A DNA stretch of 64,000 nt from Pectinatus frisingensis (GTDB lineage: Bacteria; Bacillota; Negativicutes; Selenomonadales; Selenomonadaceae), in NCBI RefSeq assembly GCF_015732285.1, contig NZ_WIQU01000007.1, forward strand, positions 83,549 through 147,548, read 5' to 3'. Of this stretch, positions 1 to 7,995 are shown piece after piece. A program made the position numbers and the translations under genes. Position 1 is the stretch's first letter; each line of letters opens with the position of its first letter. Under the pieces are notes generated by a model. That model was not told the origin of the DNA and made no database searches. It worked only from the letters and a program-made list of their open reading frames with translations.

Positions 1-45
1 TTTTATATATTTGTCCGCGACTAATTGGAGCGTTACTGTATTCAT
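1..45 (-). CDS. Start of a gene downstream of nadB, probably nadC (partial)
   Basis: An ATG preceded by a GGTGA ribosome site opens a frame that runs off the window edge after 15 codons (MNTVTLQLVADKYIK). It lies 11 bp after the nadB stop in the same direction. The usual nadA-nadB-nadC order makes quinolinate phosphoribosyltransferase the likely product. The visible peptide resembles a NadC N-terminal helix but is too short to prove it. Confidence 0.5.
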   Translation of the reverse strand, partial: MNTVTLQLVADKYIK

Positions 46-56
46 ATTGTCACCTT

Positions 57-1229
57 CTATAACATTCTTCCGGTAATTTCTGTCGCAGCTCGTTTGGCGA
101 AGACAAGACTTTCCAGCAGACTGTTGCTTGCCAGGCGGTTTTTGCCGTGTACGCCGTTACAGCTTGTTTCACCGACGGCAAAAAGATTGGGCATAGTTGT
201 TTCGGAATTGCTGTCAACGTGTATTCCTCCCATGAAATAATGCTGTGCCGGTACTATGGGAATGGGCTCTTGTAAAATATTGTAACCTTCTTCTTTACAC
301 TTTTCATAAATATGTGGAAAATGATTTAAAATAACGTCATCCGGAACTTTTTCAAAGGACATCCAGACATGTTTGGAATTTTCTTTTTTCATTTCAGCGT
401 AGATAGCATTAGAAACTACATCTCGCGGCAATAATTCATTGACAAAACGATTCTGATGATTGTTTAATAGAACAGCATTTTCACCGCGTGCCGATTCTGA
501 TATCAGAAAACTGCGTCCTGGTGTTTGTGTGTAAAGACTTGTCGGATGTATTTGTACATAGTCCATATGTTCTAGTTCGATGCCATGTTTTTTGGCAATA
601 CGACAGCTGTCACCTGTCAGATGTGAAAAATTGGTGGAATGTTCATAAAGTCCACCGATACCTCCGGTAGCCATAACGACAAATGGTGCAGCAACAAGTA
701 TTTCCTGATTATCAGGCAAGGCCATTTTTATGCCGGTACAAATGTTATTGCAGGTTGTAATATCAGTCATTGTCGTATATTCCATCATTGTTATGTTAGA
801 CAAATTTTGCACATGCCGCAGTAGTGTGGTAGTGATTTCTTTACCGGTGACATCTTCATGAAAGCAAATGCGCGGGCGTGAATGGGCACCTTCTTTAGTG
901 TATTGTAAAGACCCGTCGGGATTTTTGGCAAAACGTACGCCTAAATCTAATAGATTGTCAATGATACTGCGGCTGGAACGAATCATTATGGCAACACTTT
1001 CCTTGCGGTTTTCATAATGTCCGGCCCGCATAGTATCTTCAAAATAAGCATCGTAATCATTTGCATCGTGTAATACACAAATACCACCCTGAGCCAGCAT
1101 GGAATCACTGCTTTGAATATCGGATTTTGTTATTATAAGTATGTTTTTGTCATGGGGAAGATTGAGTGCGGTATACAAACCGCCAACTCCGCAGCCAACA
1201 ATAATGATATCGTAATTGTAATTTTCCAT
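57..1229 (-). CDS. nadB: L-aspartate oxidase, short form
   Basis: This is an FAD enzyme that oxidises L-aspartate to iminoaspartate, the first step of de novo NAD synthesis. The N-terminus has the dinucleotide-binding motif GCGVGGLYTALN. Residues expected at the active site are present: HPTS, ARGEN, LLPRD, QHYFMGG and KNRLASNS. The protein has 390 residues, whereas enterobacterial NadB has about 540. It stops just after the last FAD-domain helix, so the C-terminal helical domain is missing. The stop is clean and no frameshift is seen, so a natural short form is likely. The start has a GAAAGGAA site, and nadA lies 17 bp upstream. In anaerobes the electron acceptor is probably fumarate (family knowledge). 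Confidence 0.93.
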   Translation of the reverse strand: MENYNYDIIIVGCGVGGLYTALNLPHDKNILIITKSDIQSSDSMLAQGGICVLHDANDYDAYFEDTMRAGHYENRKESVAIMIRSSRSIIDNLLDLGVRFAKNPDGSLQYTKEGAHSRPRICFHEDVTGKEITTTLLRHVQNLSNITMMEYTTMTDITTCNNICTGIKMALPDNQEILVAAPFVVMATGGIGGLYEHSTNFSHLTGDSCRIAKKHGIELEHMDYVQIHPTSLYTQTPGRSFLISESARGENAVLLNNHQNRFVNELLPRDVVSNAIYAEMKKENSKHVWMSFEKVPDDVILNHFPHIYEKCKEEGYNILQEPIPIVPAQHYFMGGIHVDSNSETTMPNLFAVGETSCNGVHGKNRLASNSLLESLVFAKRAATEITGRML

Positions 1230-1246
1230 TTGTTATTCCTTTCAGC

Positions 1247-2149
1247 TTAGGCCAATTCTAACATTTTTGTCAGTGCTTTCCGAGCAGATACCGCCAACTC
1301 TGTCGGAACTGTTATAGCATTTTTACCAGTTTTTAAGACAGACAAGACATTTTCCAAAGTATTAAGTTTCATATTGAGACATTTGGGTGTTGTGTCGGGA
1401 AAATAGTATTTTTTGCTGGGACTGGTCTGTTCAAGCCGATGCTTTATACCGATTTCAGTGGCAATGATGAATTCACGATCGGTATTTTCAGCGGCAAATT
1501 TAATAATTCCGCTTGTGGAACCAATATAATCAGCTATTTTTATTATTGCGGCATTGCATTCGGGATGAACCAAAACTTTAACTGATGGATGTTCTTTTTT
1601 TAATCTGTTTATTTCCTGTACATCTATATGCTCGTGGATTGGACAAAAACCGTCGTTGAAAATAAAGTTTTTATCTGTCAGATGTCGGGCTACATAATGT
1701 CCTAAATTTTTATCAGGAATAAATAAAATATTTTTATTAGGCAGTTTACTGACAACGGTTATGGCATTGGCCGATGTTACGCAGACATCTGAGCAGGCTT
1801 TGGTCTCAGTCGTTGAGTTGACATAACATACTACGGCTAAATCAGTGTATCTTTTTCTGCTTTCCCGAATAAAATTATTATCGATCATATGGGCCATGAA
1901 ACAATCGGCCCGTGCATCCGGCATCAGGACAATTTTTTGTGGATTGAGTATTTTGGCACATTCTCCCATAAATTTTACACCGGCAAAAACTATAGTGCGA
2001 CATTTTATTTTGGCAGCAATTTTACTTAAATAAAAAGAATCACCGACATAATCAGCTATATCCTGTACTGCCGGGCAGGCGTAATAATGCGCCAAAATAA
2101 CGGCATCTTGCTCTCGTTTTAATTTCAATAATTTTTCGTGGTCAACCAT
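1247..2149 (-). CDS. nadA: Quinolinate synthase
   Basis: Condenses iminoaspartate with dihydroxyacetone phosphate to quinolinate, using a [4Fe-4S] cluster. About 300 residues, the normal size for the compact bacterial/archaeal type. Cluster cysteines are visible in KFMGECAK, in the CSDVC region and in PKCLNMKLNTLE. The ATG chosen has AGGAGA seven bases upstream; a TTG eight codons earlier is in frame but has no ribosome site. First gene of the nadA-nadB-(nadC) operon, with a consensus promoter and a large palindrome upstream, so transcription is probably regulated by NAD status (inference). Confidence 0.95.
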   Translation of the reverse strand: MVDHEKLLKLKREQDAVILAHYYACPAVQDIADYVGDSFYLSKIAAKIKCRTIVFAGVKFMGECAKILNPQKIVLMPDARADCFMAHMIDNNFIRESRKRYTDLAVVCYVNSTTETKACSDVCVTSANAITVVSKLPNKNILFIPDKNLGHYVARHLTDKNFIFNDGFCPIHEHIDVQEINRLKKEHPSVKVLVHPECNAAIIKIADYIGSTSGIIKFAAENTDREFIIATEIGIKHRLEQTSPSKKYYFPDTTPKCLNMKLNTLENVLSVLKTGKNAITVPTELAVSARKALTKMLELA

Positions 2150-2224
2150 TAATTTTCTCCTATTGTCTGTCAAAATATTAAAAATGGCAGTTTTTTATTT
2201 ATCTGAGTAACAGATATTAAATGC

Positions 2225-2253
2225 AGTATAGCAGATAATTTTACATATGACAA
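2225..2253 (-). promoter_or_regulatory. Promoter of the nadA operon
   Basis: On the minus strand, TTGTCA (2248-2253) and TATACT (2225-2230) are separated by exactly 17 bp. This is a near-consensus vegetative promoter about 75 bp before the nadA start. Confidence 0.75.
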
Positions 2254-2258
2254 GACAG

Positions 2259-2286
2259 ATATAATTGCAATGCATTGCAATTATAT
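2259..2286. promoter_or_regulatory. Perfect 28-bp palindrome, candidate operator
   Basis: Each half is ATATAATTGCAATG and the two halves are perfectly complementary with no spacer. It lies five bases upstream of the -35 box of the nadA promoter. Perfect dyads of this kind are typical of repressor or activator sites. The regulator is not identified here. Confidence 0.6.
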
Positions 2287-2323
2287 AAAGCCTGCCGCAA
2301 AAAAATTAAATATTATGACATTG

Positions 2324-2341
2324 TTTGATAATATTATCAAA
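2324..2341. promoter_or_regulatory. 18-bp palindrome between the nad and leu promoters
   Basis: A perfect dyad with half-site TTTGATAAT, about 40 bp upstream of the proposed -35 of the leuA leader promoter. Possible operator; also possible chance in A+T-rich DNA. Confidence 0.35.
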
Positions 2342-2378
2342 TAAATAAAATGTAAAACTGTATACAAAACACTTGCAA

Positions 2379-2406
2379 TTTACTTTACTATATGATATTG
2401 TATAAG
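2379..2406 (+). promoter_or_regulatory. Probable promoter of the leuA leader
   Basis: TTTACT (2379-2384), 16-bp spacer, TATAAG (2401-2406), a few bases before the T-box stem I begins. Confidence 0.45.
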
Positions 2407-2407
2407 A

Positions 2408-2703
2408 CATACGAAAAATGCGTTGCAGAGGAATAGTAGTATTTATTAGAACTCACAGAGAATTGCGGTTTGATGAAAAGCAATAGTTCGACTAAGTATG
2501 AACTCACCTTGAAGCAGCTCGCTGAAATGTTAAAAGTAGGCGCAGACGGGATCCGGCCGTTAAAACGGAACGATATAATATTGTTTTAAATTAAAACAAT
2601 ACGTATCTGTAAAAGTGTATATTGCTGCTTAGCAATGTAAATTAGAGTGGTACCGCGAAAGCTTAGCCTTTCGTCTCTTTGTAAGAGACGAAAGGCTTTT
2701 TTG
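2408..2703 (+). ncRNA. T-box leader, leucine type
   Basis: The conserved T-box sequence AGAGTGGTACCGCG is at 2644-2657. It is followed by a rho-independent terminator at 2666-2703 (GCCTTTCGTCTC paired with its complement, then a T run). The specifier region reads GAACTCACC, giving codon CTC (2503-2505), which is leucine. Uncharged tRNA-Leu would stabilise the antiterminator and switch on leuA. Family and terminator are clear; the specifier is read by pattern, not by folding. Confidence 0.9.
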
Positions 2704-2863
2704 TTTGTAAAATAACATGCCTGTTAAGTTACAAATGTATAATAATTGTGGTATCCAAAAAATTTATTATATTAGGCAGCTTAAAACACGGTAAAAATCG
2801 GTAATGCAATTGACTGGTTATCTGGCTAAGACATTTTTCAAAAATAAACAGGAGGAATTTGCC

Positions 2864-4558
2864 ATGTATGATATGAGCAGCAGGAAGTATACTAAAAATT
2901 ATTTCATACCACCAATAGTGGATATGAGCTGGACCAGGAAAGAATATCCTGCTAAAGCACCGGTGTGGTGCAGTGTTGATTTGCGGGACGGTAATCAGTC
3001 ACTTGTTATTCCGATGAGTATTGATGAAAAAATAGAATTTTATAAGATGCTGGTAAAGATTGGTTTCAAGGAAATTGAGGTCGGATTTCCGGCGGCTTCT
3101 GAGACTGAATATGCTTTTTTGCGAACTTTAGTCGAAAAAGATTTGATCCCTGATGATGTTACTGTGCAGGTATTAACGCAGTCAAGAGAACATATAATAA
3201 AAAGAACTTTTGCCGCACTCGATGGTGTAAAAAATGCGATTGTTCATGTTTATAATTCTACTTCAGTCGCTCAGCGCGAACAGGTTTTTAAGAAATCACG
3301 GGAAGATATCAAAAAAATTGCTGTTGATGGGGCCGTTATGCTCAAAGAGTTAACCGCAGAAGCCGGGGAAAAATATCGGTTTGAATATTCACCGGAAAGT
3401 TTTACCGGAACCGAGGTGGACTACGCTTGCGAGGTTTGCAATGCAGTTCTTGATATTTGGCAGCCAAATTCTGACAGGAAAGCAATTATCAATCTGCCAT
3501 CTACTGTGCAGATGTCAATGCCGCATATATATGCAGCACAAATCGCCTATATGTCACAGAATTTAAGTTATCGTGATAATGTTGTTTTGTCATTGCATCC
3601 GCATAATGACCGGGGTACAGGAGTAGCTGATTCAGAAATGGGGTTACTGGCTGGAGCTGATCGTATTGAAGGCACACTTTTTGGTAACGGAGAACGCACC
3701 GGTAATGCAGATGTGGTTACTATCGCTATGAATATGTATGCTCTTGGTGTTGATCCCAAACTTGATTTCAGTAATATGCCCGAGATAATCAGTATGTATG
3801 AAAATGTTACGCGTATGCATGTATATGAACGCCAACCCTATTCAGGAAGTCTCGTTTTTGCGGCATTTTCCGGTTCGCACCAGGATGCTATTGCCAAAGG
3901 AATGAAATGGCGGGAAGAAGAAAAACCAGAACATTGGACTGTACCGTATTTGCTTATTGATCCTAAGGATATTGGCAGGGAGTACGATGGTGATGTTATC
4001 AGAATCAATAGCCAATCGGGTAAGGGCGGTGTCGCATATATTATGGAACAAAAATATGGCCTTGATATGCCCAAAAAGATGCGGGAGGATTTTGGATACT
4101 GTGTCAAAAGTGTTTCTGATCATAAGCATAAGGAACTTTTACCGGATGAAATTTATAACATTTTTCAAGAAGCCTATGTCAATATTGAAAATCCCTTATC
4201 TTTGATAGATTTTAAATTGAATAAAACAGCAGATGGCATGCGGGATGGGCATTTGCATTTATATGTTAACGGACAGGAGAAAGTGCTGCCGGCTCGCGGC
4301 AACGGACGGTTGGATGCAGTAAGCAATGCTTTGCAAGAACAGCTGGGAATAAGATACAGTAATTTGATTTATAGTGAGCACGCTATGGAAATAGGTTCCA
4401 CTTCAAGAGCTATGGCTTATATTGGTATAGCTGACGAAGATGATAATACTTCCTGGGGAGCGGGAATGGATACTGATATTATAACGGCTTCGGTGAAAGC
4501 TCTGCTGAGTGCAGTGAATAAAATGGCTAAGATAAAAACCATTATGGTATTGAAATAA
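2864..4558 (+). CDS. leuA: 2-isopropylmalate synthase (yeast/actinobacterial-type LeuA)
   Basis: Condenses acetyl-CoA with 2-oxoisovalerate, the first committed step of leucine synthesis. 564 residues from the ATG with a GGAGGAATTT ribosome site; an ATG 20 codons earlier lacks one. The TIM-barrel catalytic domain carries DLRDGNQSL near the N-terminus and the metal-binding SLHPHNDRGTG motif, followed by GTLFGNGERTGN. The last ~130 residues form the regulatory dimer domain that normally gives leucine feedback inhibition. N-terminal features (FIPPIVDMSWTRKEYPAKAP) place it in the longer LeuA2 group. Preceded by a Leu T-box, so it is also controlled by tRNA charging. Confidence 0.95.
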   Translation: MYDMSSRKYTKNYFIPPIVDMSWTRKEYPAKAPVWCSVDLRDGNQSLVIPMSIDEKIEFYKMLVKIGFKEIEVGFPAASETEYAFLRTLVEKDLIPDDVTVQVLTQSREHIIKRTFAALDGVKNAIVHVYNSTSVAQREQVFKKSREDIKKIAVDGAVMLKELTAEAGEKYRFEYSPESFTGTEVDYACEVCNAVLDIWQPNSDRKAIINLPSTVQMSMPHIYAAQIAYMSQNLSYRDNVVLSLHPHNDRGTGVADSEMGLLAGADRIEGTLFGNGERTGNADVVTIAMNMYALGVDPKLDFSNMPEIISMYENVTRMHVYERQPYSGSLVFAAFSGSHQDAIAKGMKWREEEKPEHWTVPYLLIDPKDIGREYDGDVIRINSQSGKGGVAYIMEQKYGLDMPKKMREDFGYCVKSVSDHKHKELLPDEIYNIFQEAYVNIENPLSLIDFKLNKTADGMRDGHLHLYVNGQEKVLPARGNGRLDAVSNALQEQLGIRYSNLIYSEHAMEIGSTSRAMAYIGIADEDDNTSWGAGMDTDIITASVKALLSAVNKMAKIKTIMVLK

Positions 4559-4681
4559 ATTATTTTTATGATAATTAAATATTTTAATAAAGGGATCGTC
4601 TGTTTTGCAATTTTGCGGGGAATTGTTTGATTGATTATGGTGCGTTCAGGTATGAATTATTCGGTAAATATATAATATTAC

Positions 4682-4710
4682 TTGACAAATTATTTTTAAA
4701 ATAATAGAAT
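4682..4710 (+). promoter_or_regulatory. Promoter of the transporter-ilvD leader
   Basis: Perfect TTGACA (4682-4687), 17-bp spacer, TAGAAT (4705-4710). The T-box leader begins about 60 bp downstream. The rest of the 4559-4770 interval is A+T-rich with no gene and no clear leuA terminator. Confidence 0.8.
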
Positions 4711-4770
4711 AAATGTCACAGCACTTAACAATTACAAAATTACAATATAATATGACGATAATAAATTTTA

Positions 4771-5017
4771 TGAAGAGAAAGAGTACACATTTATCTTGTT
4801 TTATAGAGAGTCGATGGGCGGTGAAAATCGATAGGCAGGTTTTTGTGGAAAATCATCTCTGAAAAGCAACGCTGAAAAGAGTAAGTGGAGACGGTATTCC
4901 CCGTTACAGGAAAAGCGTATGTTGGTGCGCTGTGAGAGCATTCGTTGTAAACTAACGAATGAAGTTGGGTGGTAACACGGAAAATCCGTCCCTTTATTTT
5001 TAAGGGGCGGATTTTTG
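4771..5017 (+). ncRNA. T-box leader, probably isoleucine type
   Basis: The T-box motif TGGGTGGTAACACGG is at 4966-4980. A terminator hairpin follows at 4982-5017 (ATCCGTCCCTT pairing with AAGGGGCGGAT, then TTTTT). At the specifier position the sequence is GGAAAATCATCTCTG. ATC (4852-4854) is the only triplet there followed by the usual purine, pointing to tRNA-Ile. That agrees with ilvD in the operon it controls. The codon is assigned by pattern only. Confidence 0.85.
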
Positions 5018-5121
5018 TTGTGGAAATTATAGTTGTCAGTTGTGCTGAAAAGTAAAAGGACAGTGGTTAAATTCAACAATAATATGCGGATATAGTCAAT
5101 AGAAATTGAAGGAGAAGAGTA

Positions 5122-6102
5122 ATGAAGATTTTTGATAATGTCAGTGGTTTTATAACTAAATATATGGCAGCACTTGTTTTGTTGATTGCAATAATAGCAT
5201 TGCTGCAGCCATGGTCTTTTACTTGGGCTACTAAATATGTAACTTATTTGCTGGGAATCGTCATGTTTGGTATGGGGATGACTCTGCGCTGGAAAGATTT
5301 TGCGCTTGTGTTTACAAGGCCGCGTGATGTGTTTATCGGTTCGGCAGCACATTTTACAATAATGCCGGCTTTGGCATGGGGATTGGCTAAGGCTTTCGGG
5401 CTGCCGCCTGAACTGGCAGTAGGCGTTATTCTGGTAGGAACATGTCCAAGCGGAACATCATCCAATGTGATGTGTTTTCTTGCTAAAGGTGATGTAGCGT
5501 TGTCTGTTGCTATCGGAATAACGACGACAGTGCTGGCACCATTTATTACTCCATTGCTTACTTGGTATTTGGTTGGAGCATGGGTATCTATATCATTGGA
5601 AGCGATGTTTATTTCAATTTTTCAGGTAGTTGTGTTACCGATAGCATTAGGAATTGTAGTTAATAGATTTTTTGGCCGTTTTGTGCAAAAAGCGGTTAAG
5701 GTGCTGCCATTGATATCCGTGCTTGCTATTATGCTTATAGTCGGGGCGGTGGTATCTGCCAGTGCGCAAAAAATTATCCAGACAGGGCTTTTGATTATCG
5801 GTATTGTAATAATACATAATATCTGTGGTTATTTGTTGGGATACACGGCGGCCAAAATTGCCGGATTTGATATGCCAAAGCGTAAGGCAGTGTTATTTGA
5901 AGTAGGAATGCAAAATTCGGGCTTGGCTACATCGCTGGCACTTATGCATTTTGGTGCAGCGGCGGCTATACCAGGTGCTATATTTAGTGTATGGCATAAT
6001 ATCTCTGGCTCTTTATTGGCTAATATCCTGGCGGCGCGAACAAAAAACATTGTAAATAAAGGTGATGCGGTAGCTGCTGGGAAAACAACGATCCATGCGT
6101 GA
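5122..6102 (+). CDS. BASS-family (PanS-like) sodium-coupled transporter
   Basis: A 326-residue integral membrane protein with about ten hydrophobic segments. It carries the BASS family signatures GTCPSGTSSNVMCFLAKGD near residues 114-132 and FEVGMQNSGLATSLA near residue 260. Family members move bile acids, pyruvate, ketopantoate (PanS) or other 2-oxo acids with Na+. It is the first gene after an Ile-type T-box, and ilvD starts 37 bp later. This context suggests the cargo is a 2-oxo acid or related intermediate of the branched-chain/pantothenate routes (inference). Ribosome site GGAGAAG. Confidence 0.85.
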   Translation: MKIFDNVSGFITKYMAALVLLIAIIALLQPWSFTWATKYVTYLLGIVMFGMGMTLRWKDFALVFTRPRDVFIGSAAHFTIMPALAWGLAKAFGLPPELAVGVILVGTCPSGTSSNVMCFLAKGDVALSVAIGITTTVLAPFITPLLTWYLVGAWVSISLEAMFISIFQVVVLPIALGIVVNRFFGRFVQKAVKVLPLISVLAIMLIVGAVVSASAQKIIQTGLLIIGIVIIHNICGYLLGYTAAKIAGFDMPKRKAVLFEVGMQNSGLATSLALMHFGAAAAIPGAIFSVWHNISGSLLANILAARTKNIVNKGDAVAAGKTTIHA

Positions 6103-6139
6103 TAAGGCAATATTTAATTATTGAAGGGAAGTTATAAAA

Positions 6140-7792
6140 ATGAAAAGTGATTTAGCAAAAAAAGGACCGGAACGTTCGGCACATCGTGCACTGTTCTATG
6201 CCATGGGATATGGGCCGGAAGACTTAAAAAAACCGATGATTGGGATCGTAAATGCTTTCAATGAAATAATTCCGGGACATATTCATCTGCGGACTATTGC
6301 TGAAGCGGCTAAACTGGGTGTTGCAGCAGCAGGCGGCATGCCGGTTGAATTTCCGGCAATTGGTATTTGTGATGGTATAGCTATGGGGCATCAGGGAATG
6401 AAATATTCTTTAGCCAGCCGGGAACTTATTGCTGATTCGATAGAGGCCGTTGCTGCCGGACATGCTTTTGACGGTTTGGTTTTAATTCCCAATTGCGATA
6501 AAATAGTTCCTGGAATGCTGATGGCCGCGGCGCGCCTTAATATTCCCTGTATTGTGGTAAGCGGCGGACCGATGCTTGCCGGTCGCCATAATGGACAAAA
6601 TGTGAGCGTCAGCACGACTTTTGAAGCTGCCGGTAAATTTGCTGCAGGGAAAATGGACGCAACCGAAATGGCTTCGTTGGAAGCTGATGCTTGTCCGGGC
6701 TGTGGTTCTTGTTCCGGTCTTTTTACAGCTAATACGATGAATTGTTTGACTGAAGTATTAGGAATGGGATTGCCGGGAAATGGTACGATCCCAGCAGCTT
6801 ATTTTGGACAGAGACGCCTTTTGGCAAAAAGAGCCGGCGAACTGATAATCGACTTGGTAAAAAATGATATAAAACCATGTGATATCATGACGAAACAGGC
6901 TTTTGAAAATGCAATGACTGTCGATATGGGAATTGGTGGTTCATCCAATACAGTACTTCATTTGACGGCCATTGCTCATGAAGCAGGTATTACGCTGCCG
7001 ACACCTTTGTTTGATGAGATAAGTGCCCATACACCATATATAACAAAATTGAGTCCTGGCGGTACGCATCATATGCAGGATCTTAATGAAGCCGGCGGGA
7101 TTTGTGCTGTAATGAAAGAACTTTCTCGTAAAAATCTCATTCATTTAGATGCACTGACAGTCGATGGTACAATTGGTGAGAGAATCAGCAATGCTGCTAT
7201 AAAACGGCCGGATGTCATAAAAACAGTTGACGCGCCATATCGTAAAACCGGCGGTATTGCGGTTTTGAAAGGCAATCTGGCACCGGATTATGCAGTAGTG
7301 AAAGAAAGTGCTGTTACTGAAGATATGCTGTGTTATAAGGGAACGGCCAGGGTGTTTAATTCTGAAGAAGAAGCTATTGCTGCGATAACCAGCAGAAAGA
7401 TAAAAAATGGTGATGTAGTTGTTATTCGTTATGAAGGCCCTAAGGGTGGTCCGGGAATGCGGGAGATGCTTAATCCGACAGCTGTTATTACAGGTATGGG
7501 ATTGAAAGTAGCACTTATTACTGATGGAAGATTTTCCGGAGCAACGCGTGGTGCCTGTATCGGGCATGTTTCACCTGAAGCTATGGCAGGAGGACCGATA
7601 GCGCTTATAAAAGAAGGCGACATAATTAATATTGATATTCCGGGACGTAAACTGGAACTGGAGGTAGACGCGGCCGAAATGGAAAAACGTCGGGCAGGCT
7701 GGGTGAAACCCGAACCAAAAGTTAAGACAGGTTATTTATCCCGGTATGCTAAACTGACTACTTCAGCCAGTACAGGAGCCGTATTACAGTAA
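6140..7792 (+). CDS. ilvD: Dihydroxy-acid dehydratase
   Basis: Iron-sulphur dehydratase that makes the 2-oxo acid precursors of isoleucine and valine; 2-oxoisovalerate also feeds leucine and pantothenate. 550 residues, the usual length. Cluster and metal ligands are visible in NCDKIVPGM and in [19 protein letters not shown]. The C-terminal part has [11 protein letters not shown] and [10 protein letters not shown], both diagnostic. Second gene of the T-box-controlled operon, ribosome site GAAGGGAAG, and a strong hairpin follows the stop. Confidence 0.97.
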   Translation: MKSDLAKKGPERSAHRALFYAMGYGPEDLKKPMIGIVNAFNEIIPGHIHLRTIAEAAKLGVAAAGGMPVEFPAIGICDGIAMGHQGMKYSLASRELIADSIEAVAAGHAFDGLVLIPNCDKIVPGMLMAAARLNIPCIVVSGGPMLAGRHNGQNVSVSTTFEAAGKFAAGKMDATEMASLEADACPGCGSCSGLFTANTMNCLTEVLGMGLPGNGTIPAAYFGQRRLLAKRAGELIIDLVKNDIKPCDIMTKQAFENAMTVDMGIGGSSNTVLHLTAIAHEAGITLPTPLFDEISAHTPYITKLSPGGTHHMQDLNEAGGICAVMKELSRKNLIHLDALTVDGTIGERISNAAIKRPDVIKTVDAPYRKTGGIAVLKGNLAPDYAVVKESAVTEDMLCYKGTARVFNSEEEAIAAITSRKIKNGDVVVIRYEGPKGGPGMREMLNPTAVITGMGLKVALITDGRFSGATRGACIGHVSPEAMAGGPIALIKEGDIINIDIPGRKLELEVDAAEMEKRRAGWVKPEPKVKTGYLSRYAKLTTSASTGAVLQ

Positions 7793-7798
7793 AATATC

Positions 7799-7853
7799 AC
7801 TTAATTTAAAACAACTGCTATCAATAAAAGATAGCAGTTGTTTTAAATTAAGT
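7799..7853. terminator. Terminator after ilvD
   Basis: A 24-bp perfect stem (outer half ACTTAATTTAAAACAACTGC...) with a 7-base loop; the A- and T-rich flanks within the stem make it usable in both directions. The following 19 bp, AAATTAAGTAATGATTTTT, occur twice in tandem (7845-7863 and 7866-7884). Confidence 0.8.
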
Positions 7854-7895
7854 AATGATTTTTACAAATTAAGTAATGATTTTTGTGAAAAAGTA

Positions 7896-7924
7896 TTACA
7901 TTATTTGGAATAATTTATTATAAT
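7896..7924 (+). promoter_or_regulatory. Promoter of the EAL-HDOD gene
   Basis: TTACAT (7896-7901), 17-bp spacer, TATAAT (7919-7924), about 70 bp before the start codon. Confidence 0.65.
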
Positions 7925-7995
7925 TATTAACAGGTAAGAATTCGTCAATAATAATTTACTGTTAATTATTTGGTACAAGAAGGGATGATTGTTTT

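Noticed and set aside
2804..2863. 20-codon N-terminal extension of leuA
   Set aside because: No ribosome site at the first ATG, whereas the later ATG has a strong GGAGGAATTT and gives the usual family start.
4801..5352. 183-codon open frame on the minus strand
   Set aside because: It runs antisense through the T-box leader and the start of the transporter gene, has no ribosome site and looks like no protein family.
7145..7567. 140-codon minus-strand open frame inside ilvD
   Set aside because: Antisense shadow of a well-conserved gene; Cys/His/Ser-rich translation without family resemblance.
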